The translations under genes and the position numbers were made by a program. Positions 7,156 to 12,672 of a DNA stretch of 12,672 nucleotides are shown piece by piece (positions within the stretch are counted from its first letter, which is position 1; each line of letters starts with the position of its first letter). This stretch comes from Anaerolineaceae bacterium (GTDB taxonomy: Bacteria > Chloroflexota > Anaerolineae > Anaerolineales > Anaerolineaceae). The stretch covers positions 1 to 12,672 of the forward strand of contig JAGOIM010000015.1 of assembly GCA_017995665.1 (NCBI GenBank). Reading direction: 5' to 3'. The notes under the pieces were generated by a model that did no database searches, was not told the origin of the DNA, and saw only the letters and a list, made by a program, of their open reading frames with translations.

Positions 7156-7160
7156 CACTT

Positions 7161-9002
7161 ATGTGTGGAATTGTTGCTTACATCGGCGGACAGAATGCAA
7201 GTTCTATCATCGTTGATGGATTAAAAAAACTTGAGTATCGTGGATACGACTCGGCAGGCTTGGCTGTTCTTCAGGATGGAAAAATTGAAGTTCGACGGGT
7301 TGCTGGGAAAGTGGAAGCTCTCGAAAATTTGATAAAGGAAAAACCGGTTTACGGCACAACCGGCATCGGGCATACGCGTTGGGCTACGCATGGCGCGCCG
7401 AGTGAATTGAACGCGCATCCTCATTTGAGCGCATCCGGAAAGATCGTTTTGGTTCACAACGGCATCGTCGAAAATTATCTTTCTTTGAAAGAGGAACTTG
7501 TAGCAGAGGGGATTCAATTTAAATCGGAAACAGATACCGAAACAATTGTTAATCTGATTGAAATTTTTTATGGTCAAACGGAAGACCTTACGACTGCTGT
7601 CCAAAAAACGATGGCGATGTTAAAAGGCTCTCATGGCATGGTTGTTATGTCGACGAATGAGCCGGACAAACTCATCGCAGCGCGTCTGGGCAATGCCGGA
7701 GGTGTGGCGATTGGGATTGGCGAAGACGAAATGTTTATTGGTAGTGATATTCCGGCGATTGTTTCTCATACGCGCAGGATGGTTTTTTTGGAATCCGGGC
7801 AGCTTGCTGTGATAAAACGAGACAGTTTCAAGGTTTCTGATTTGGAAGGGCGGACTGTAAATACTGAAATTCAGGATGTCCCCTGGGATCCGATTTCAGC
7901 TGAAAAAGGCAAGTATCGCCATTTCATGCAAAAAGAAATTCACGAACAAGTCAGGGCGTTAACGGATACGTTAAGCGGAAGAATTGATTATGAAAATCAT
8001 TCAATCATGTTGCCGACTTTGAATTTAGATGAAGCAAAGGCGAAGGAAATCAAAAAAATCATCATAACCGCTTGCGGAACGGCTGCCTATGCGGGCATGG
8101 TTGGCAAAAGCCTGATTGAAACAATCGCAAGAATTCCGGTTGAAGTTGTTGTTGCTTCAGAATTTCGCTATGCCGACCCGATAATTGAGCCAGGAACGGT
8201 AGTTTTGGCGATTTCTCAATCCGGCGAAACTGCCGACACGCTTGCGGCGATGGAAGAAGCGCGCAGTAAAGGTGCGATATTGTGGTCGATTGTCAACGCG
8301 ATCGGTTCGCAGGCAATGCGGAGTGCTCATGGTTGTATCTCGATGCAGACAGGCCCTGAAATTGGGGTGGCATCGACAAAAGCCTTTACCGCTCCGATTT
8401 TGGATCTTTATATGATGGGGGTTTATCTGGCGGATTTAAGGGGCAGTTTATCTGCAGAAAAGCGAATTGAATTAGTGAAAGACTTGTTGATAATTCCTTC
8501 TTTGGTTGAAAAAGCTCTGGAAAGAGAAGAAGAAGTAAAGGAAATAGCCAATAAGTACAAGGATATGAAAAGCGCTTTATATTTGGGGCGGGGTGTGAAT
8601 ATGCCGATTGCTTACGAAGGTGCTTTGAAATTGAAAGAAATATCTTATATTCATGCTGAAGGCTATCCGGCAGGGGAAATGAAACACGGTCCGATTGCCT
8701 TGGTTGATGAAGATTTGCCGGTTGTTGCGATTGCGACCCAAGATCGCTGGTATGACAAGATGATTAGCCAAATTGAACAGGTGAAAGCGCGCAGCGGGAA
8801 GGTTTTGGCAGTGGCAACTGAGGGTGATGAGCTTATTTCAGGACTGGCAGATGATGTTTTTTGGGTTCCGGAAACACCTTGGTTATTGAGTGCGGTTGTG
8901 AATGTTATACCGCTGCAAATGTTTTCCTATCATATCGCCACTTTGCACGGCTTGGACGTCGATCAGCCGAGGAATTTGGCAAAAAGCGTTACTGTTGAGT
9001 AA
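7161..9002 (+). CDS. glmS: Glutamine--fructose-6-phosphate aminotransferase (isomerizing)
   Basis: A 613-residue GlmS, close to the 609 of E. coli. It converts fructose-6-phosphate and glutamine to glucosamine-6-phosphate and glutamate, the first step toward UDP-GlcNAc and peptidoglycan. The N-terminal glutaminase domain starts MCGIVAYIGG; C2, exposed after removal of the initiator Met, is the nucleophile. HTRWATHG (71-78) and HNGIVEN (99-105) shape the glutamine site. Two SIS sugar-isomerase domains follow: the first about 290-425 with ACGTAAYAG (304-312) and ISQSGETADT (351-360), the second about 465-600. E493, H509 and the C-terminal K608 match E. coli E488, H504 and K603. The ending DQPRNLAKSVTVE is the canonical tail. 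The gene has its own leader with a ribozyme and appears to be a separate transcription unit from the hydroxylase operon. Confidence 0.98.
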   Translation: MCGIVAYIGGQNASSIIVDGLKKLEYRGYDSAGLAVLQDGKIEVRRVAGKVEALENLIKEKPVYGTTGIGHTRWATHGAPSELNAHPHLSASGKIVLVHNGIVENYLSLKEELVAEGIQFKSETDTETIVNLIEIFYGQTEDLTTAVQKTMAMLKGSHGMVVMSTNEPDKLIAARLGNAGGVAIGIGEDEMFIGSDIPAIVSHTRRMVFLESGQLAVIKRDSFKVSDLEGRTVNTEIQDVPWDPISAEKGKYRHFMQKEIHEQVRALTDTLSGRIDYENHSIMLPTLNLDEAKAKEIKKIIITACGTAAYAGMVGKSLIETIARIPVEVVVASEFRYADPIIEPGTVVLAISQSGETADTLAAMEEARSKGAILWSIVNAIGSQAMRSAHGCISMQTGPEIGVASTKAFTAPILDLYMMGVYLADLRGSLSAEKRIELVKDLLIIPSLVEKALEREEEVKEIANKYKDMKSALYLGRGVNMPIAYEGALKLKEISYIHAEGYPAGEMKHGPIALVDEDLPVVAIATQDRWYDKMISQIEQVKARSGKVLAVATEGDELISGLADDVFWVPETPWLLSAVVNVIPLQMFSYHIATLHGLDVDQPRNLAKSVTVE

Positions 9003-9014
9003 GAGGGTTCTTTG

Positions 9015-9032
9015 AAAGCTTGAAAAAGCTTT
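9015..9032 (+). other. GAAA-capped hairpin between glmS and mrp
   Basis: AAAGCTT (9015-9021) and AAGCTTT (9026-9032) are perfect complements around GAAA (9022-9025), a stable GNRA-type tetraloop. It sits 13 bases after the glmS stop and before the proposed mrp start at 9074. No T-run follows, so it does not look like a standard terminator. It may protect the upstream mRNA 3' end or be a weak attenuator; function unknown. Confidence 0.35.
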
Positions 9033-9060
9033 GCTTAGACTTTAGAATGAAGAAAAAACA

Positions 9061-9067
9061 AGAGGTG
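9061..9067 (+). promoter_or_regulatory. Ribosome binding site that selects TTG 9074 as the mrp start
   Basis: AGAGGTG lies 6 bases before TTG 9074. The earlier in-frame starts (ATG 9047, TTG 9020) have no comparable purine stretch in front, and translating from them would add residues not seen at the start of the Mrp family. This site therefore decides the start. Confidence 0.65.
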
Positions 9068-9073
9068 ATTTTC

Positions 9074-10123
9074 TTGATTACAAACGAAGATGTTCTCAAT
9101 GCACTGAGCACGGTTATGGATCCGGATTTGGGTCGTGATTTAGTCAGTTTAAAAATGATTAAAGATATCAAAATTGAGGATGGTACGGTCAGTTTTTCAA
9201 TTGTACTAACAACGCCAAGTTGCCCACTTAAAGGGAAAATTGAAAATGATGCCAGACGAGCGGTCTATGCGATGACCGAAGCCAAGGAAGTGATTATTGA
9301 TATGACTTCCAAAGTTCAAACACCGAAAACACTTGACCTTGCAGGAAACTGCTTTAAGCATGTGATTGCGATTGGTTCCGGTAAGGGCGGAGTTGGCAAG
9401 AGCACTGTTTCGCTGAATGTTGCCCTGAGCCTGGCGAATGACGGTGCCCGGGTTGGTTTGCTGGACGCTGATATTTATGGTCCGAACATTCCCCGAATGC
9501 TCGGTTTGGACAGCCTGCCCGAACCCTTTGGCAAAAAAATGTTGCCAGCTGAGATTTATGGCATGAAGGTTGCTTCGATTGGTTTTATGGTTCAGCCTGG
9601 TCAACCCTTGATTTGGCGCGGACCAATGCTCCATTCAGCAATTCAACAATTTCTCACGGACTTTGACTGGGGCGATTTAGACTATTTAGTGGTCGACCTG
9701 CCGCCAGGGACCGGCGATGTGCAACTTTCGCTGGCACAATCAATGCCAATCAGCGGGGCAGTGATTGTTACTACACCACAAGAAATGGCGATTGATGATG
9801 CCCATCGTGCAGTCAATATGTTTGCCAAGCTGGATATTCCTATTTTTGGAATTGTTGAAAACATGGCTTATTTGGAAATGCCGGATGGAAGTCGCCAATA
9901 CATCTTTGGAAATGGCGGCGGTGAACGTTTGGCAGAAACTGTTGGAACCGAATTCCTGGGCAGTATACCGATTGATGCGAAGGTTGGCTTTGGAAATGAT
10001 AACGGTCTGCCGGTAGTAAAACAAGAGCCCTTAAGTCCGGTCGGCGAAGACTTGGTCAAGATTGCACGCAACATCGCGGCGGAAGCCAGTAAAGCGGCGT
10101 ACAAAAAGAGCCAGGCGGAGTGA
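9074..10123 (+). CDS. mrp: Mrp/NBP35 family P-loop ATPase, iron-sulfur carrier type
   Basis: A 349-residue protein of the Mrp/ApbC family, cytosolic ATPases that carry or assemble Fe-S clusters. The N-terminal MIP18/DUF59 domain (about 1-78) has PDLGRDLVSLKMI (17-29) and the conserved TTPSCPL Cys (C50). The ParA/MinD-like ATPase domain starts near 94 with a deviant Walker A, GSGKGGVGKST (101-111), then DADIYGPNIPRMLG (131-144), GFMVQPGQPLIWRGPML (170-186) and the Walker B-type VVDLPPGTGD (206-215). In the ENMAY segment (262-266) the CPxC-type pair that holds the cluster in ApbC and NBP35 is absent: residues 267-276 are Cys-free. Similar Cys-less forms are known in other bacteria. The start is TTG 9074, chosen for AGAGGTG at 9061-9067; MITNEDVLNAL then matches the family N-terminus. 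It lies 14 bases before the PSP1 gene. Confidence 0.94.
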   Translation: MITNEDVLNALSTVMDPDLGRDLVSLKMIKDIKIEDGTVSFSIVLTTPSCPLKGKIENDARRAVYAMTEAKEVIIDMTSKVQTPKTLDLAGNCFKHVIAIGSGKGGVGKSTVSLNVALSLANDGARVGLLDADIYGPNIPRMLGLDSLPEPFGKKMLPAEIYGMKVASIGFMVQPGQPLIWRGPMLHSAIQQFLTDFDWGDLDYLVVDLPPGTGDVQLSLAQSMPISGAVIVTTPQEMAIDDAHRAVNMFAKLDIPIFGIVENMAYLEMPDGSRQYIFGNGGGERLAETVGTEFLGSIPIDAKVGFGNDNGLPVVKQEPLSPVGEDLVKIARNIAAEASKAAYKKSQAE

Positions 10124-10129
10124 TATAAT
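10121..10129 (+). promoter_or_regulatory. Extended -10 promoter candidate for the PSP1 gene
   Basis: TGATATAAT fits the extended -10 consensus TGnTATAAT exactly, starting within the mrp stop codon. Transcription would start around 10135-10137, at or next to ATG 10138, which has no Shine-Dalgarno at proper spacing. That combination is what a leaderless transcript would look like. No clear -35 is visible, as expected if the extended -10 carries the promoter. Confidence 0.45.
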
Positions 10130-10137
10130 TTTTGATT

Positions 10138-11292
10138 ATGCTTACTCAAAAACTCATTAGAGTTCAATTTAAACCTGTCGGTAAATCGTATAATTTTGCT
10201 TTACCGGATGATATAGAGGTTCAAACCGGTGATTATGTCATCGTGAATACTGCCCGAGGTAAACAAATCGGGGTTGTATCGGCTACGGAAGCGAAACCGG
10301 TTGCGGACCAAGAAATTCAGTCTGTAGAACGCAAAGCGACTTCACGCGATTTGATTTTGCGAGACATGATTAAGGAAAAAGAAAGCGAAGCCCTAAAGAA
10401 AGCGCAGGAATTTCTAAAGAAGCCTGATTCTGAATATGAAGGCGTCAAAGCTTTGGACGCAGAATATTCCTTCGATTCTTCCCGGCTGACGTTATACCTA
10501 AGTTATGATGACGTTCCAAATTTCAATATGCGAAATTTTATTCGGGAAGCCGCGCCGATGTATTCTGATACCCGGCTTGAAATTCGTCAGGTTGGTCCGC
10601 GCGATATCGCCAAGGAAATCAGCGGATTGGGTGCCTGTGGAATTGAAAAACGCTGTTGTTCACGCTTTTTGACGGATTTTAATTCGATTTCAATCAAAAT
10701 GGCGAAATCGCAAAATGTCTCACTTACGCCATCCGAGATAACCGGTATTTGTGGGCGCTTGCGCTGTTGTCTGGCTTATGAGCACGATAATTACGAAGAG
10801 CTACGCAAAAACTTGCCGAAAGTGAAGAAGGTAATTCAAACGCCTTTGGGCGAGGGCAAAGTTACCCAGGTTTTACCTTTGACGGAATCGGTAATGGTTT
10901 ATATTCCCGAGGTTGGACAGCGTGAGATTAAACGTTCTGAATTGGAGTCAGGTGTGATGGAAGAAAAAGCACCGATCCCGATTAAGAGCGAAGAAGCTAT
11001 AACCACGAATGAAGATGTTGAAATTGTCAGGATTGACCAAATCCCTCGACCAGCCAAAGCGAAGCAAGGTTCTCAAAATCGCCAAAACCGAGAGAAAAAC
11101 CGAGGTCCGAAGGACAAATCGAACTTCAATGCGAATCCAGTGCGAAATGAGAATAAAGATGATTCGCCTGAAGAAAGCAAGGCAGCAGGGCAAACCGCAA
11201 AACGAAATGATAAGAACCGTCCCAATAACCGCAGGAATAAACGCAATTTTGGGAACAAGAAAGAAAATCAAAATGGAAACTCAGGCAATTAA
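10138..11292 (+). CDS. ricT: PSP1-domain protein, RicT/YaaT-like, with basic low-complexity tail
   Basis: A 384-residue protein with a PSP1 C-terminal domain. Its best known relative, B. subtilis RicT (YaaT), works with RicA and RicF as a [4Fe-4S]-binding complex that directs RNase Y and affects sporulation and competence. The family core is clear: LEIRQVGPRDIAKEISGLG (147-165), GACGIEKRCC (165-174), and GICGRLRCCLAYE (203-215). Cysteines C167, C173, C174, C205, C210 and C211 are candidate cluster ligands. A small beta domain follows with TPLGEGKV (235-242). From about 300 to 384 the protein is rich in Asn, Lys, Arg and Gln and looks disordered; B. subtilis RicT is about 275 residues, so this tail is extra and could bind RNA. 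ATG 10138 lacks a Shine-Dalgarno; TTG 10132 would add two residues. No RicA or RicF gene is seen nearby. Confidence 0.88.
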   Translation: MLTQKLIRVQFKPVGKSYNFALPDDIEVQTGDYVIVNTARGKQIGVVSATEAKPVADQEIQSVERKATSRDLILRDMIKEKESEALKKAQEFLKKPDSEYEGVKALDAEYSFDSSRLTLYLSYDDVPNFNMRNFIREAAPMYSDTRLEIRQVGPRDIAKEISGLGACGIEKRCCSRFLTDFNSISIKMAKSQNVSLTPSEITGICGRLRCCLAYEHDNYEELRKNLPKVKKVIQTPLGEGKVTQVLPLTESVMVYIPEVGQREIKRSELESGVMEEKAPIPIKSEEAITTNEDVEIVRIDQIPRPAKAKQGSQNRQNREKNRGPKDKSNFNANPVRNENKDDSPEESKAAGQTAKRNDKNRPNNRRNKRNFGNKKENQNGNSGN

Positions 11293-12007
11293 GCCTATAA
11301 AATTCAACGAGTGGCAAAAGCCGATGAATATTTTGGTGGTTTTGGCTCATCCTGATGACCCGGAATTTTTTATGGGTGGAACAATTGGGATGTGGGCTGC
11401 TCAGGGCCACAAAATTAGCTATCTCTTGCTTACTAAAGGCGAAAGAGGGGTTAGCGAAGCTTACCCGGATTCGGAAGCGCTGAAGGATGTTCGCAAGCGC
11501 GAACAAAACAACGCAGCTAAAGTTTTAGGCGTGGAATCGGTCGATTTTTTGGATCACAAAGACGGATTTCTTGCAGCAAGCATTGAAAATCGGGCACAGT
11601 TAGTGGCTGAATTGCGCAAACGTCAGCCGGATATTGTGGTCAGCAGCGACCCGCAAACCTTTTTTCATCACTTTTATATCAACCATCCTGACCATCGGGC
11701 TGCAGGCTTGCTAACGATTGAATCGGTCTTTCCTGCTGCCGGAAATGCGGCTTTTTATCCGGAGCAACTTGAAGCCGATTTGAAAGTGACCAAGATTCGT
11801 GAAGTTTGGATGAGCCTGACGGTTGACCCTAATATCATTCTTGATGTTTCTGATTATTGGGATTTGCGAATTAAGGCTTTGAAGGAACATGTTTCTCAAA
11901 TTGGTGACCCCTCTGTTTTTGAGCAAAAATGGAACGAACGACGAATCATGAGCACTGAGAGCGATGAGCTCTATTATGAGCATTTTCGCCGGGTGATTTT
12001 AAGCTAA
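11273..12007 (+). CDS. PIG-L family Zn-dependent deacetylase
   Basis: A 244-residue PIG-L/LmbE family protein. The family removes acetyl groups from GlcNAc-type substrates (MshB, BshB, PIG-L); the substrate here cannot be named. The first motif is AHPDDPEF (25-32), where H26 and D29 should bind Zn and D28 act as base. The second is NHPDHRAAG (137-145), with H141 the third Zn ligand and H138 the likely second catalytic residue. LLLTKGERG (51-59) is also typical. No signal peptide or membrane segment is seen. ATG 11273 overlaps the PSP1 gene by 20 bases; ATG 11324 would give 227 residues starting just before the ILVVLAHPDD strand and is also possible, with a weak GAGTGG at 11309-11314. The frame stays open farther upstream inside the PSP1 tail, but that stretch is low-complexity and not family sequence. 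Confidence 0.88.
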   Translation: METQAIKPIKFNEWQKPMNILVVLAHPDDPEFFMGGTIGMWAAQGHKISYLLLTKGERGVSEAYPDSEALKDVRKREQNNAAKVLGVESVDFLDHKDGFLAASIENRAQLVAELRKRQPDIVVSSDPQTFFHHFYINHPDHRAAGLLTIESVFPAAGNAAFYPEQLEADLKVTKIREVWMSLTVDPNIILDVSDYWDLRIKALKEHVSQIGDPSVFEQKWNERRIMSTESDELYYEHFRRVILS

Positions 12008-12043
12008 GTTTGGTTTGAACAAAGAACGTTGACTGATAGCTTT

Positions 12044-12672
12044 ATGGATGCAGATAAACAATCGAACGTGCCAATGGAAGACGAAGAAGAAAAAATTCCA
12101 CTAACCGCACATTTGGAAGAGCTTAGACGTACTTTGATTATGTCTTTGGCTGGCTTAGTTGTCGGTGTGATTGTGGCAATATTTTTCGTAAAGCCGGCTT
12201 TGGACTTGCTGACAGTTCCAATTGGAGGTTTGCAAAACTTGCATGTGATCGAAGTTACCGAAAGCATGTCAGTTTATATGCGCCTTGCGTTGCTGATAGG
12301 CTTGATTATCGCATTGCCCTGGGTGGTCTATCAACTTTTCAAATTCATTAGCAAGGGTCTGAAAGCAAACGAGCGAAAATCGATATATTGGGCAATTCCA
12401 TTTGCGGTTTTGCTTTTTTTGACCGGGGTAGCTTTTGCTTATTTTGTTATGTTACCGGCTTCTCTTAGTTTTTTTCAAGAGATACTGGATGTTACAACGA
12501 GTCTTCGGTTGAGATCTTATATTAGCTATTTAACGAACCTCTTGTTTTGGATAGGAGTCAGTTTTGAACTGCCTCTGATGTTTTTTGTCTTAACAAAAGT
12601 TGGAATTGTAAATCACAAAATGCTTATAAAAGGTTGGCGAATTGCGCTTGTTGCAATTGCTATCTTGGCTGC
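12044..12672 (+). CDS. tatC: Sec-independent protein translocase TatC (partial, runs off the 3' edge)
   Basis: The frame from ATG 12044 stays open to the window end and gives about 209 residues of TatC, the multi-spanning membrane receptor that binds twin-arginine signal peptides and, with TatA, exports folded proteins. An acidic N-terminus is followed by the diagnostic TAHLEELRRTL (21-31). Hydrophobic segments at about 33-50, 78-99, 114-137 and 158-185 correspond to TM1-TM4; a fifth begins near 198 when the window ends. E110 and F101 match E. coli E103 and F94 at the signal-binding site, and E175 in SFELPL matches E170. The Pro usual in the FxAP segment is replaced (S103-K104). The start region has no clear Shine-Dalgarno; ATG 12074 is an alternative. 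It lies 36 bases after the deacetylase, on the same strand. TatA was not seen in the window. Confidence 0.95.
   Translation, partial: MDADKQSNVPMEDEEEKIPLTAHLEELRRTLIMSLAGLVVGVIVAIFFVKPALDLLTVPIGGLQNLHVIEVTESMSVYMRLALLIGLIIALPWVVYQLFKFISKGLKANERKSIYWAIPFAVLLFLTGVAFAYFVMLPASLSFFQEILDVTTSLRLRSYISYLTNLLFWIGVSFELPLMFFVLTKVGIVNHKMLIKGWRIALVAIAILA

Noticed and set aside
9206..9634. 142-residue open frame on the - strand
   Set aside because: Antisense to the Mrp P-loop region, no family features.
11009..11272. Upstream extension of the PIG-L deacetylase into the PSP1 gene
   Set aside because: The 88 extra residues are a shadow of the low-complexity PSP1 tail and do not resemble PIG-L sequence.
12008..12043. 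Promoter before tatC (TTGAAC 12015-12020, TAGCTT 12037-12042)
   Set aside because: The -10 match is poor and would end one base before ATG 12044, too close to serve that start.
1..12672. CRISPR array, tRNA, rRNA, insertion sequence, phage or toxin-antitoxin genes
   Set aside because: No spaced direct repeats, cloverleaf-like segments, transposase motifs or terminal inverted repeats were seen.

Overview
The window is 12,672 bases with every recognisable gene on the + strand. By eye the GC content is in the mid-40s. The gene content (molybdenum hydroxylase cluster, glmS with a ribozyme leader, an Mrp ATPase without the CxxC pair, a PSP1/RicT protein, a PIG-L deacetylase, TatC) suggests a free-living bacterium, most likely an anaerobic or facultative member of Chloroflexota (Anaerolineae type). 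That placement is inferred from gene families and start-site style, not from a marker gene.

Region 1 (1-6890) is a compact molybdenum hydroxylase (xanthine dehydrogenase/aldehyde oxidase family) operon. In order it holds the C-terminal end of one molybdopterin-binding subunit, a CBS-containing family II (DHH/DHHA2, Mn-dependent) inorganic pyrophosphatase, an XdhC-type cofactor insertion chaperone, a fused FAD plus [2Fe-2S] electron-transfer subunit with FAD first, a complete second molybdopterin-binding subunit, and a MocA-type molybdopterin cytidylyltransferase. Genes overlap or lie within about 22 bases of each other, so they are probably co-transcribed. The set makes sense as one unit: MocA makes the cytosine dinucleotide form of the cofactor and releases pyrophosphate, XdhC delivers cofactor to the large subunit, and the FAD/Fe-S subunit carries electrons away. 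The pyrophosphatase could remove the MocA by-product, but that link is a hypothesis.

Region 2 (6891-9002) is glmS with its leader. The leader contains a convincing glmS self-cleaving ribozyme: the cleavage-site core, the P1, P2 and P2.2 pairings, and the conserved 3' core can all be found. It departs from the well-known Bacillus and Thermoanaerobacter examples by an extra block of about 39 nt inside the core and by having no room for the P4/P3.1 domain.

Region 3 (9003-12672) carries an Mrp/NBP35 family P-loop ATPase, a PSP1-domain (RicT/YaaT-like) protein with a long basic Asn/Lys/Arg-rich tail, a PIG-L family Zn-dependent deacetylase, and the first two thirds of tatC, which runs off the end. 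The PSP1 gene is preceded by an extended -10 element so close to its ATG that a leaderless transcript is possible.

No tRNA, rRNA, CRISPR array, insertion sequence or phage gene was seen. The best candidates for something new are the pyrophosphatase embedded in the hydroxylase operon, the atypical glmS ribozyme, and the uncertain substrate of the hydroxylase, which lacks the arginine that xanthine-specific enzymes use.
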